Below are positions 1 to 11,879 of a stretch of 64,000 bases of DNA, piece after piece. The position numbers and the translations under genes are program-made. The notes under the pieces were generated by a model. It was given only the letters and a program-made list of their open reading frames with translations, did no database searches and was not told where the DNA came from. Location: contig CM017572.1 of NCBI GenBank assembly GCA_007844125.1, forward strand, positions 28,193,248 through 28,257,247, read 5' to 3'. Position 1 is the first letter of the stretch. Each line of letters begins with the position of its first letter. This DNA comes from Sinonovacula constricta. Its lineage: Eukaryota > Mollusca > Bivalvia > Cardiida > Solecurtidae.

Positions 1-5
1 ATTTC
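1..5 (-). CDS. Gene A exon 2, first bases only
   Basis: The first bases on the minus strand read CTTTTCAG|GAAAT, identical at the junction to the exon 2 acceptors of genes B (29756) and C (62972). Five exon bases are inside the window. Intron 1 of gene A is therefore 2,757 bp (6-2762), about 1 kb longer than in gene B, in part because of a SINE at 388-672. Confidence 0.65.
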
Positions 6-387
6 CTGAAAAGAAAAGGAAAAAGATCGTCACAATCGTAAGGCGGAGGAAGACCCCAGACATATGTCTAAACAGAACAGCCTTTACAATACCGGTAAGC
101 TGGAATACCCCACATGTTTGACCTTGAGTATGACTCGGCGACTCTACCTTTCAAATACATTAACACTTACTATAAGAGGCAGTGATTTGAATTGAGAATT
201 AACATACTTTTGCCACTCCATTCTCATCTAAAAATTGTCTTCACATTATTTACTTAACATGTCAATCGATGCACAGTGTTTCAAATGACCAGCATTGTTC
301 TTTGTCTACATTACCATGTCCGTTTAACCTTATCTTTACTTGAAAAAGATCCGTTATTTTTTGCTTGAGGCCAATTATCAATACTTA

Positions 388-672
388 GCCGGTTACAATA
401 GCTCAGGTGGTAGAGCGTCGGCTTGCGGATCTGAAGGTCGCGGGTTCAAAACCCGGCCGGGTCAAACCAAAGACTTTAAAGTTGGTAGTAGTTTCATCCC
501 TTCTAACGCTCGGGGCTAAGGGGGCAGCATTACGCCCGACTCGTCGGTGTCAGTATAATGGACCGACCGGGTTCAGTTCCTGGGCTACTCATAAGTGCCC
601 CTGTGCTATAATGATAGAAATGTCGCTGCACAGTATCGGCAAAAAATGCCGGCAAATCCTATCCGAATCCTT
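388..672 (+). repeat. tRNA-derived SINE, family 1, copy 1
   Basis: The head (388-463) resembles a tRNA, with a box A region around TAGCTCAGGTGGTAGAG and box B GGGTTCAAAACCC. It is followed by a body shared with 11971-12236 (AAAGTTGGTAGTAG, GTGCCCCTGTGCTATAATG, ATGTCGCTGCACAGTATCGG). The tail is near ATCCGAATCC. A short CTTAG repeat on both sides may be the target duplication. It lies in intron 1 of gene A. It resembles bivalve tRNA-SINEs; I cannot assign a named family. Confidence 0.75.
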
Positions 673-1939
673 AGCACAGTTCAACCATATATTATCCCTT
701 AAAATACATGTTTTTGTTGTTGTTGTTTTTTGTAAATTAAAAGTTGCCTTTGCAATGACTGTATAGATATATAATTTCACCAGCAAATCATATCACTCCT
801 AACCAGATAGCTAATTGAAGGCGCTTTGTCATTGATTTGCTTTTTTGTGTCATGTACACAAGGGTGATGGTAAATAGGGCTGTTGTGATGTTGGAACCAT
901 ACCATGATATATTTCGATACATATAGAGCTTACTGCAATACGTACAACACCATATTCCCAAATTTAAACAATTATAAGGAGCTATTTCACTCAATATAAT
1001 GAGCACAGTGAACAATAAATACCTGAGAAAAATATGACATAGTTTTATAAGCTTTGTAACAGGTAAACTCAGAAACATGAAAGTAATATAACTAAAAGGT
1101 CACAATGTACAGTCAAGCAACAAATTAACTTTTCGTGACAGTAAAGTGTGATGCTCCCATTGAATTAAGGCGATGATAAATCGGAGGTGAACAATAGGCA
1201 ATACTAAAGTTCTAGGTATTCTTCATCGAAATATATCTCATTACAATGTGGCTACTTGGAGTAAATTGTATTCCCAATAGGAATCATGCATCTATGCAAC
1301 AATTCTTTTTCTTAAATCAAGATATTACATTGTGCAAATAAAGCTAAAACTAGTTTAAAACTCATATTGAAAGGAATACTGCAAATGAAAATCGAGTAAG
1401 CACATTTTCTGGGATGTTCAGAATGCATTGCATTAAAAGGTTTCGACAGCAGTCTACATTTTCAGTCGTTGATCGCTTTTCATCAATACAAGCACAATTG
1501 ACCCTTGATGCACAAAATGCTGGCAATAACCAAAAGAAACAAAATATGATGAAAAAGCGATATTATCATTGTGTATCACGGTAGAGTAATAAATCCACAC
1601 AGTATTGCAATAAACCGGCATGCCACAAATACATTAATGCATGGGCGGATCTAGTAGGCGGGTCAAGGGTGTATAAGTGTTGCGTATGTGTACAGTGCTA
1701 CAGAGAAGACAAGTAAGCACGTATTTATGCGTAAAATGTTTTGAAAAAATGCATTGAAAAAAATTGTTTGGGAAAAATATTTCTATGAAAGCCTGTTAAG
1801 CATCTGAAATGCAGGAAATTACACTATATGGCTTCAAGATGTCAACAATGACAAAGAATTAAAAAATACAATGCATTGTCTAATGTATGTAATAAGGTAG
1901 ACTGATAGACTAAACATGTATTGCCTCGACACGATTTTA
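673..1939. other. Intron 1 of gene A, no gene
   Basis: AT-rich. The start (709-775) aligns with intron 1 of gene B near 29930-29990 (TTAAAAGTTGCCTTTG). No coding signal, RNA gene or further repeat recognised. Confidence 0.5.
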
Positions 1940-2280
1940 CTTCAAGGTGACACTGTGACCTTGACCTTTAAGGAAGCGACCCCAATTTTCGCGCGCGACA
2001 ATTTGTCTTTCTATCACGATAACTTCTGTGAAAGAATTTTACACTGTGAATGCAAATAATAAGTTATGGGCCGGACATGATTTTGCACACTGTGACATTG
2101 ACCTTCAAGGTAGTGACCCAAATCTTGCACATGACACATCGTCTAGTTATCACGATCATTTCTGTCAAATAATATTAAAATGCGACGTCAAAGAACGGTT
2201 GTGGGCCGGACACATATGCGAGACAGACGGACAACGCTGCGACTGTATACTTTCCCGAATTTTCATTCGGGAAGCATATT
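1940..2280. repeat. Dispersed two-monomer repeat ending in a hairpin
   Basis: Two related segments of about 160 bp (TGACACTGTGACCTTGACCT and CACTGTGACATTGACCTTCA; later TTATGGGCCGGACATG and TTGTGGGCCGGACACA). They are followed by GACAGACGGACAACGC and the inverted repeat TTCCCGAATTTTCATTCGGG. Similar repeats are frequent in bivalve genomes. It lies in intron 1 of gene A. The ORF 2028-2282 is not a gene. Confidence 0.55.
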
Positions 2281-2762
2281 AAAATGATTATCGATTATGT
2301 CTTTTGATGAGAGCGCAAACAGTTTGGAATGATAATGACATGAAAAACGTTTCTACTGGCTTTTGAAATGCAGGAAATGGTGCCATTTTAAAAGATATGC
2401 AGAAATTTTTCCTGTCCCAGCAACGCTGCAAAGTTAGCTATTTTAAACTACAAAAATGCTGTGACAACTTACTTTTAAGATCACATTTCATGATCATCCG
2501 GGTTATCAGCTCTAAAATAGATATCTAGATTTAGCTGATGTCCCGATCGTTCTTATTCATAGATATGGACAGAATTGACAAGGACAGCTATATATTTCAT
2601 TATTTGTAATATCTAATAATTTGGGTAATGCTATTACAGCCTTTATTTAAATTTAAGTATAAGTTTTGGCTACATCTAGGCACACTTTCCCAGAACAGAC
2701 GTTGCTTCATCTATTAGATATGGGAAAGTTATAAGATATCACCTTTAAATTAGACAACTGAC

Positions 2763-3070
2763 CAGTGATCCAAGAGGCGACATTTTCGACACAGCAGTTC
2801 CTTGTGTTGGCGACAGTACAATGTTATTAACTCCTCAGCGTGTTTCCCGCATTTCTCAGTAAGCACATCTTTGCCGTCTCCAAGTCCTTGCACTACGTTA
2901 TGATTTTCGTTGAATTTATTATGAGTTCCTAAGCAAGATGTACACAGATGTTTATTGCAGTCATAGCAGTAATGATCTGCAATCTCGTCTTTGTTCTCTT
3001 TTGCACAAATGGAACATTTTGCATCTTTATATTCATCACTCCACTTCTCTGCATTGAGTGCTGCTGCCAT
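2763..3070 (-). CDS. Gene A exon 1: B-box 1 and most of B-box 2 (partial gene)
   Basis: Same 308-bp length and phase as gene B exon 1. Start ATG is at 3070 (reads MAAALNAEKW), with B-box 1 from residue 19 (CSIC, CYDC, CTSC, then His residues). B-box 2 starts at residue 74 (CGKH, YCRQ, CRKC, LLDH). It ends CACTG|GTCAGT; the junction codon becomes TGG (Trp), where gene B has AGG (Arg). Zinc ligands are intact. The open frame continues upstream to 3232 with a hydrophobic stretch, but that part is not conserved with gene B and is probably 5' non-coding. Exon 2 begins at the left window edge and everything after lies outside. Confidence 0.78.
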
Positions 3071-4155
3071 ATTTACTATCTGGCACAAGATCTCTAATGT
3101 ACACTGAAGTCTGTGCTGCAAGAACAAGAGGTATGCCAAGAGAACTAACCAATAGTCAACTTGCACCGAGCTTTTCAGGAGAAAATACAATGACTCAAAA
3201 ATATCACAATAATGTTTAAATAAATGATTCAATTTGTTTTAATTACATTTCTTTGCATAGTTAGTGTATAATTTGTATTCTTTAAATTGGACTTCAATTG
3301 GTTGTGGGTTTGTGATATTTAACTAACTACAGTGTGTGACAATGACATAACATTTGTACTCTATCACTCATAACAATTAGACTCAGCTTAAGTTTAGCAG
3401 GAAATCTGTTGCCAAACAGGTAATGTAAAGTTCTATTGAAAATCTTAATTCATTAATAGATTTCAACTGGCTTATGATTACTCTAATTCATGACAGTAAA
3501 CAGGAAGCGTATAGCATTTGTACATCATATTAAGTTGTAAATACACTTCTAGTGCATGAATGGGTACATTCTAGTCGATGGGCATTTGAAATAAGTATGC
3601 TTGTCAAGAAAAACAAGGAACAAAATCACAACTGATGCTAACATGAGACTGTTTGCACAAAAGCAGAATTAAATGCTCTAATCAAAACTCAACGGCTATG
3701 GTTAATGTATAATCAAACTGTTATGAAAATATCGGTCAGTTTACAAGTGTTGATTTATGTAATAACTCCAGAAAATATCCAGAAAAGTGCAGTTTAAGAT
3801 AAATTAACACTGTAATAAGAAAACCAATTTTTAAAAATAAATGTAATGCATATGAAAGAAATTAAGTTGATTTGATCCACGAATTGCCATACAGTAAGCA
3901 CATAGGTCCAAATATATGGAAAGCTTATGGTATCTTATCTGCAAAAAAAGAACTTGGCTGGGGCCACAAGTTGGTCCGCGGCCCTGCACACAAGTTGTCA
4001 CAACCCGGAAGAAGATGCATTGATATTACCAACAAGCGGCGTCTTTTACACACGATTTGGCTGAAAACGCTGGCTGCTGGAATGTCACTATGAACTATTC
4101 TAACATATTCACAGACACTCAATGTTGCTTCAATGTATTTATGTAAGTGTTCCAC
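3071..4155 (-). other. 5' flank of gene A shared with gene B
   Basis: Upstream of exon 1 the sequence aligns piecewise with 31809-33165 upstream of gene B, and no ORF is conserved. The best-kept segments surround CACAACCCGGAAGAAGATGC (3977 onward; 32837 in B) and GATTTGGCTGAAAA (4056; 33066 in B). Homology stops at about 4155, where gene A sequence becomes unique. The block is a reasonable place for the promoter and a non-coding first exon, but I see no convincing TATA box or splice donor. Confidence 0.4.
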
Positions 4156-6139
4156 TAAAGGGAAAGTATATCATTCACTTAAACGACTACGCCCACAGAT
4201 TCGCCATTTTATGTAAGACACGGAAGTGACTTCCTCGTTCTGATTTCGTTCCTTAACCCGGCGTTTCAGTACATCACATGCAAGATGCTGGGAACCATAA
4301 ATGGACATTCATCTATGATTTGGGTAGGCCTGTATGACTAAGTAGCGAATAGCAGTCATATTTCCGACTGGATCTGTTCATTTGCAAATACGACTTGGCA
4401 TACAAATTAATACAATGCTAATGTTACACAGTATATGACATGCTTTTGTATGTAATAGACATTACAATGGCTCATATTTGCGACAACGACTTTTTATCTT
4501 TCGAATATATGAGTCTATTTAAGAAAATGGCCATACTGTGAAGTACATTACATCAAGCAACTTTTAATAACTTATATTTTTGTTTATATTTTATCAGAGA
4601 CAATTAATATTGTTAAGAAAGTTAGGAAATTCTAAATTAGTAATATAATAAAGTAGTTCGATTATTTAATTTAGTTATTTAATTTGAACTTCGGATAAGC
4701 TGGGTCAAACAACTGAACACACACCCTCATGTTGATTAAAGAAATTGCTTTAATGGCCATGTCAATAGCGCCAAGATACCATTAATTCATTCCCTTCGGT
4801 TTTATTATAATACTATTTCTTCATCGTCGGTTCTTAGGTATTTGCTAATGTCTATTAAAGGCAAACTTTCCATTCTTCAAAGAATATTAAAAAAAAGATT
4901 GAAATGAGGATGACTACCTAGTATAAGAATTCCAGTTTGTAACTCCAGGCGCGTATCTTTGCCTTTTTTAAGTTACGCACAATTACTAGGGTATAAATAA
5001 AAAAAGACCATGCATAACGGTTAAGCTAACTCCGGTTAAGCATCGATTTTCTTAGTGTTTTGGATACTTTTCGATATTTCGAACATAAATTGTGTAATGA
5101 ACAGGATTATTGAAACATAATTATAACAACATTGAATAATACGTCCTTGTTTGCAAGCATGGCAATAACACAAAACTCCTTTCCGCGAAACTCCTTTTCG
5201 CTATTTAACTCCTTTCCGCACTTTAGCCATACCGTAAGTTTAGTTTCGTCCCGGAAGTAGCAAGGCTGGATAAGATTTTCTGTGTTATTTTTAGGGGGTA
5301 TGATTAAACAGCAAATAGTCACAAATAGTCACAAATAGTCACAAATAGTCGAATGACTAAACAGGGTATAGTCGATTACAGGTTGATATATAGGCATAGG
5401 CTCCATGTTTTCATTTATTGTAAATGTTCTTTTGCATTAGAAAAGTCATTTCGTTGGTTTGAGACGGAAATCTAAACAGAAATCGGCATAAATAACGCAA
5501 AAACGGCGAAAAATGGTCACGAATAATCAAATAACAAAATAGAGTATAGTCAAATTTTAGTATGTTAATAGACTAAACTGTATCATTTAGATCAATCGAA
5601 ATATTTTAATTTAATTTTTTATTTTATATTGAACATATTTGATGTATTTTTACATACTTGGTTTATTTATACTATCTATTAAACACATATTTAATAAAAG
5701 TATTACCGAAAAGTGGTTCAACGGGTAAAATTACTACCGACTCCTCAGTACTCAAGGCGAACAAGTGAAATGAATTGACTCAAGTTTGTTAAATAATTCA
5801 TATTCACACCACTTCTTCTTCTCCCAAACTTATAATGCTCGTGGCTAATTTTATGTTATGTTATTTATGGGGATTTTGTTAAAATGACAGGCACAAATCC
5901 AGGAAATGGCATTCATTATGCAAACTACTAAGATTTGTATATATATATATATACACACATTTATACATACAGCGAACATATATAACGAGTTTTCAATGAA
6001 TGTGTTCAAAAAGTGATTATTTCGGAGTAATTAGGAGGCTAGTCAATTACCTATTTGTGGATGTAGAAAGCGGTTTTTGTGTACATTCCGATAATCAATT
6101 AAAATGTGAAATTGTTGGAAACATCGCCAGTTATGTTAT
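4156..6139. other. Spacer between genes A and B, no gene recognised
   Basis: AT-rich unique sequence with the 10-bp repeat at 5315, a short (TA)8 near 5938 and scattered AAATAGTC words. Small ORFs show no conserved motif. Confidence 0.5.
5315..5350. repeat. Four tandem copies of a 10-bp unit
   Basis: GTCACAAATA repeated head to tail, in a stretch with further scattered ATAGTC words up to 5580. Confidence 0.85.
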
Positions 6140-7385
6140 TTATAGCGTAAAATTTGGTGCAAATGTGACTGTTGTTGTTATGTTACCCTATTTCTGTAAC
6201 AGATGTGTTTTGCTAAAAGAATATATTTCAGATGGGGATAAACCAAGATGTTGAGTCACATCTGATAGATTGAGGCCCTCTTTAGTCGCCGCATCAGAGC
6301 CCTATTGGCCGGAAATTCCCACGTGCTGGACACATTTCAAATTTTGACCTTGTGACGCTGCTCTTGACACTGGTTGAGATTTTTTTTTTTTTAAAGAGAT
6401 TGTGTCTAGATCTGCTATTGTGAAATTTCATTGCTGTTAGTGAAGCCAAAGAGTCCGAAAGAATAACAGATTTTATTTCGTTTTGTGTTAGTATCCAGCA
6501 TAAAGTTTGCATTATGGCGTTTAATTGATCTGAAGTTAAAATGGGAGTCTTATCTGTAATTCTATCAATCTGTTTAAAATCTTGACTAAGGATGACAAAG
6601 GCAGAGGCCACGATTCCCGTGAGTGAAACGTTGCTTCCATCTGTATGTATTTTAACCAGTCTGAATATTGTATGTCTAAATATTCCAGTGAAGTTACCCT
6701 CGTTTGAATTGGGCAATCTGATTTGGTGACCTGGTTTGTTAATTGTAGGGTAATATCAAGTTCAGAGAGCAGCCATGGTTCGAGCTCTGAGGGCCCCATC
6801 TCCGCTACAGTACATTCCCTGACACCGTACTCCTCTGCTCGGTCAGAAACCGTGGCTCCATAAAGTAATGTTTGTTTAATAGATCTAGTCGTTTTGTTGC
6901 AGAGGTAGTAACCGGTGCCGAGGATTTTGTTCATCGGGTTTGATGGTATCGCTTGGACAATGGCCCAGAGTCGGGCTTGCTGCTCCTCCTTCCTGAGTTA
7001 CAAGGGAGGCATTCCAGCTGCATGCTCTAAAATATTGACTGGGACACTGTTAAGCGTACCCAAGGCTATTCTGAGGGCCTAATTCTGTAGGCAATCTAGA
7101 TTTAGCAGATGTGTTTTTGGTACACTAGCATAGGTATCACACCCATAACGGTTTGTTTACCGGTAATAATTCCCCTTCAGCATTCTCAGCATTTTCAGGT
7201 CAGACTATTAATGATGTCAGATATATGACTTGAATGTTAACCTGGTGTCAAGAGTCATCCCCAAAAAATCTAACTTTTTTTCAAATTTAATTTTTCTTTT
7301 CTCTAAATATACGTCAAAGCTAGTTGTAGGTTTATTGCCAAATAGTTTGCCTACAGATTGAGCCATAAATGTGGCCAATAAGCGT
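6140..7385 (-). pseudogene. LINE fragment: RT thumb to RNase H (decayed)
   Basis: The minus strand reads FLGMTLDTRLTF near 7235-7270, typical of the end of a non-LTR reverse transcriptase. It then has a connection segment and an RNase H-like domain (IHTDGSN, ILSDSLASL) at about 6430-6650. The RNase H part is in a different frame from the upstream segment, and the position expected for the catalytic Glu reads Gln (SDQLNAI). No endonuclease is visible, so the copy is 5'-truncated. The RNase H points to an I/Ingi/Nimb-like lineage rather than Jockey; the clade is inference. The 6140-6290 end matches 9070-9200. Confidence 0.65.
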
Positions 7386-7395
7386 GTTCACAAGA

Positions 7396-7700
7396 CCGGA
7401 CCTGGTAGCGCAATCGATAGCGACATACCAAAGTCGTTAATAATGGTAGTGCTATAGCTCCCTTGCTAGCACTCAAGCAAATATAAGGGAAGTTCCACGA
7501 CTGGATGGCCCAGTGTCAGGATAATGTTACTGGATGTGGTATCATGCCAGGTGTTCACGTCATGCTATACACAGTAAAGGCAGCACTTTATCTGCTTCAA
7601 GTGGACGACATCTCCAGATAACTGAAATACTATTGGTGGGAGAATAAACCCAACAAACATGTTCACAAGGGCTGAGGAGTTTCAAGTCAGCGACTCCAAC
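7396..7700 (-). repeat. SINE-like family 2 with tRNA-like end, copy 1
   Basis: On the minus strand it starts with a tRNA-like head (GGCGCCGGTGGCCGAGCGGT, 7681-7700), followed by a body shared with 63223-63480. The shared body includes CACTGGGCCATCCAGTCGTG, read as CACGACTGGATGGCCCAGTG on the plus strand at 7496. The other end keeps GCGCAATC, a remnant of a second tRNA-like segment. No ORF is present. Confidence 0.6.
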
Positions 7701-8499
7701 CGCTCGGCCACCGGCGCCCAAGTTTTATATGAGCAGTGACAAAATTATAGTGACAGATATAAGACATAATCTTCATAGTCTACTCATTAGAACTAGAGAC
7801 ATTGACATAATCAATGTATTTCACATATTTCATATCACCGACAAAATCATATCTGCATATAAAGTAAGTCCTTATAATTAGTCCTTTAAATATGTCAAAC
7901 ATATCATAGTTTACCTTTAACTTCTGTATTTTTTATGTTTCACATTTTTAATTTTGCCGATACGCAAAATATCAGTTACAATTAATTCGATATATTATTC
8001 CTGGCCTTAATTCTAAAATTATTTAATTCAAACGTCAATTAATTTATTTTTTATTCTTCGACTTTTACCTTTTTTGCCCAAATGTCACGGCTGGGGACTG
8101 ATCAGGACTGGCCGCTCTACGCTGCAAAATGGTGACCCGAGAGTCACCTAAATTTAATACATGACTATCTGAGATGCAAGAAAGAAAAAAAGGTAAGTAA
8201 AACCTTTATAAGAAAAATATAAAGGTAAGTAGAACCATTATTAGTGATAATTTATTATTAATAATAAGGCATTAATATATTTTTGTTATATAATTGTGTG
8301 CTGATTCTATTTCCTATGGATATATAGTTGGTTTAGTCTGCTCATACCTTAAATTTTGATGAACATATTACTTTATTTGATTTTATCCATAGTTATTGTT
8401 TAAAACACCATTCGTGTTTGCCTTCTATGTTTGGATCATTTTTGTCCATTAAATATATGAGTTACCTTAATATATGCCATTATACAAAAATGAAAATCG

Positions 8500-8605
8500 C
8501 AGTCGATTGGTAATGTAGGCGTTGGTCCATGCAGGTGCAATTCCTAGGTGAATTAACAGTTCGAGTCTGATGTGGACCTGTCTAACTACAGACTGTCGAC
8601 CATTG
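8500..8605 (+). repeat. Dispersed tRNA-like repeat (family 3), copy 1
   Basis: GTAGGCGTTGGTCCATGCAG followed by CAGTTCGAGTCTGATGTGG, which resembles a box B in a Leu/Ser-like tRNA remnant. The same segment occurs at 24316-24410 and, shortened, at 56305-56375. A diverged relative may be at 42245-42330. Not a functional tRNA gene: no acceptor stem is apparent. Confidence 0.45.
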
Positions 8606-8805
8606 TTATTTTATTGTTTATAAGAACTCATCTCTCTAGGGCACCCATCCGTTTCAATTTAATTAGTTGTTATAAAGATAAAAAAAAATCTCAACGTGTC
8701 ACATTTTTTATATAGTCACTAAGTGCTCGACAGACAGGATTTTTTTGGAGGAGAGGGGGCGGGAGTGGAATTAGTAGATTTTGTATATTTATCGGAAGGC
8801 TTATT

Positions 8806-9320
8806 GTCTTAAAATGTTTTCCAAGGAAATTCTTTCTCCCCGGTGAACTCTGAACTGCAGCAGAAAACGTGACCCATCGTTGATAGTATTACAGGTAGTA
8901 CAGGTAGGGTTTAGGTTTAGTATATATTGTCCTGAGCAACCAGATAGTAGAGTTTTTGCTGTTCTTAGCCTAGTAATACAATTGTCCCGTCCTAAGATAT
9001 CCGAGTACATAGATGGTAAATTATTGGTGGGTAAGGATATATCATTATTAAGTATTGTATTTTCTATTATTGTTATGTTACCCCATTTCTGTAAGAGATA
9101 TGCTTCGCTAAGAGAAGATATTTCAGATGGGGATGAACCAAGATGTTGAGTCACATTTAAAAGATTGAGGCTCTCCTTGGCTGCCGCGTCTCGATGCATT
9201 CATTGCCGAAAATTCCCACATGTGCTGGACACCATGCGATTTTAGCCTTCTGATCCTTCTCTTGATAGTAGTTGATAACTATTTTAATTTTGTGTAAGAC
9301 GTCGGGTCTAGATCTGCTAT
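8806..9320 (-). pseudogene. LINE fragment, C-terminal end of the same family
   Basis: Minus-strand frame 8801-9199 contains RLRTAKTLLSGCSGQ and a zinc-knuckle-like CTTCNTINDGSRFLLQF, as at the C-terminus of RNase H-bearing LINEs. Its 9060-9320 part is homologous to 6160-6420, so the two fragments belong to one family. The expected His/Cys ligands after the CxxC pair are degraded. Confidence 0.55.
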
Positions 9321-10974
9321 TGCGAACATATTTATTGTATATTTACATATTTGTATGAATTATATATTTAAAGCATTGTTCAATTTAAGCCATTTTAGAT
9401 ATTTTCTTGCATTATTTCTAAAGTGAGACAACAACACGTGCCAATCGTCTGGCACCAGGTAAAATCTACTTATAATAGACAACTTACCCCTCTTCAATGT
9501 ATAGGCTGCAGTGTGAGGTTAGTGTTAACTGCTGTGCGTGTGATTGTGGGGTGTAATTCATATGTTGGGGTGTAAATTGTTAACCATGTGTAATTTTGTA
9601 TTTTTACTCTTTGTTTCAAGCTGGATAAACTTGAAAGAGTTCTAACTAACTAATTGGTTTTGTTTACCCTTACCTTACACATAGTTTATTAGCCGAACAT
9701 TAATGTACAGGCGGTTAAAAGAAAGTATCACAGAATATCAATATTAATGGCATTAGGGTTGCTCTTGCCAGGAAGATTAAGATCATAAAAAATAAAATTA
9801 ATTAATTTGGTTATTGCTGTGGAGTGATGAATGGCAAAGAGCATCTAAGTGTAAATTTCTGATTGATGATGTTTATACTGATATTTGGAGAGTCCATGTT
9901 GTATTTTGTAAAAAAATACTACTATTCATTAATTATCTCGGATAATTTGTACGTTCAAACATTACGTTTTGTATGTGCACAATAGATTTTTTACATTTTG
10001 TTTCTGTCCACTATTAACATAGGAGAGTAAAATATTCGCCTCTATGGTAATGTAGACAGTACCTCATTGGGACCATAGAGTGGGGTTGGGGATCACCGCA
10101 TAGTAAAAACGTATACATCCAATAAAAGTTTAAAATTCAAAAAGTGGTGTTAAAATTAAATTCAAAATATATACTCAGTCTATTGTTTTCCGATGACTCG
10201 GCATCTTTTAAGGACCAGGTTAAAATTATACTGGCATAAAAATCCGACAAGTAACATATTAATCTATATACAATACATGCAGATTTCCAATATTATAAAA
10301 GTTTGTAATTTTTATTTTTATTTTTATTATATATAAGACTGGTTATCAATGTGGAAGATGGGACCAATAATTTATTTTCGTTTATAGTTATTTCATATAT
10401 ATATTGTGATCGTCCACATGCACCATAGAAACAGAGCTTTAAGAGTTTGGTGAAAACAACAAGAAAGATTGAGAACAAGAAGGGAAGGGAGAAATATCTA
10501 CCCATGGTTGTCAAATGCAAAGGTCGTCTCCCATTCCCAGTAAGATTATTTATTAAGTATTTTAATTATTTTAATAGAAGAAAGAGATTAATGGCTGGTA
10601 TTTGATGTATTATAAAATATTAATAAATATATTTAGTCTTCGGGATGGGATTTGCGATAATTGCATGAATCAGAGGTAGTCATCGCCCCTTCAAAGGAAG
10701 TATTTTAAGGGATGGTACTTTCCTTGTGGTAATCTATTTTTAGATTGGGTATCTATGTTTCCGTGTGTTTGACATTAGTTGCCATGGACTAAATTATGAC
10801 ATTTTCCATATAGTTTCAAAGTCACCCAGTAATAACATCGGACGGTGAACAGGGTTGTTCAATGGGCCCCTAGCATCTCTCCCTATCATGCCTAATCAGT
10901 TCTTGTGTCCCCCCTCTGTGGGATGTGGTTTGAATTTTAAGGTTCACAACACGAAAGTATAAACATAGTTTGTG
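9321..10974. other. Spacer, nothing recognised
   Basis: AT-rich. No ORF with protein-like features, no clear repeat boundary and no RNA gene. Confidence 0.5.
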
Positions 10975-11300
10975 GCCTATCAGGCCCTACCAACTACCAA
11001 CAGCCCTGGATCTACATGGTATAGGTACATGCCGGAGGGCTGATCCGGGCAATCCGGGCATTAATGTTTGGTTCTACAAATACATAGGTACAGCGTGCCT
11101 GTCAGGCCCTACCAACTGCCCCCACCGCCACCTTTGGGTGTTCACCTATCTGCGGGTTCATGGGTCGATCCGGGCAACCATAGGTTGTTTCATGTATTAT
11201 TAATTACATTACTATATAGTTTTTTCCTATCAGGCCCTACCAACTTCCACGGGCCAAGTCACCACCTACTGGTTGGAGCCAGGTCCGTGGTTGATCCAGG
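10975..11300. repeat. Three tandem copies of a GC-richer unit, about 125 bp
   Basis: CAGGCCCTACCAACT recurs at 10981, 11103 and 11231, each followed by a GATCCGGGCAA-like end. The unit shares its ends with the short element at 23316-23417 (GGGCTGATCCGGACATGCCG). Overlapping small ORFs are not considered genes. Confidence 0.65.
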
Positions 11301-11879
11301 CAAGCCAGCTTACCTATTTAAATTTGCACATCCTGCACGAGGGGTTCTACAATTTAAAATGTAGTTTGGTATATATGGGGTTTACCACTGTAGCCCTTAC
11401 TGGACTAGCCAGCACTTTATATTTGTGTTATTAATCAAAGCGGTCTTGTTCCTTAGTTCGTATATGAGAGGGGCTGGTGAAATATCCATTTTAAACTCAA
11501 GTTGTATTAAAATTATTATTCTTTTGTAGCATCTAATTGGGTTTTTTAATTAGAATATATCCATATTTTAAGATATTATTTTATCATATATTAGAATATT
11601 TTATTATATGATGAGGCATGTTCGAGAGGTGGTTTGAAATTGTTGGGGATTTTTTTTCTATACTTTAGTCAACATCTGGATGTTTCGAATAAATTTACCC
11701 AGAGCCTTAAATATGATTTTTTTTCTAATTTTTCTGACAGGTAGAGGATATTTTCATGATTATGGGTTAAATTTTCCGAAAAAACAAAGTTTGTTATTAC
11801 TTTATCCTCTCCCCCTGTGATCATCGACTTGTAGTAGCAGGTGTCCATAGTCACTCCCAACTACTCACGTGGAGCAGTT

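Noticed and set aside
388..463. Functional tRNA gene
   Set aside because: The tRNA-like segment is followed by the same 200-bp body as at 11971-12236, its acceptor arm pairs poorly, and one copy has a target duplication; it is a SINE head.
3071..3232. N-terminal extension of gene A with a hydrophobic segment
   Set aside because: In frame, but gene B shows different sequence upstream of the shared ATG; the conserved start is 3070.
3872..4155. Overlapping ORFs of about 75 codons on both strands
   Set aside because: Neither frame is kept in the homologous region of gene B; the nucleotide conservation fits non-coding 5' flank.
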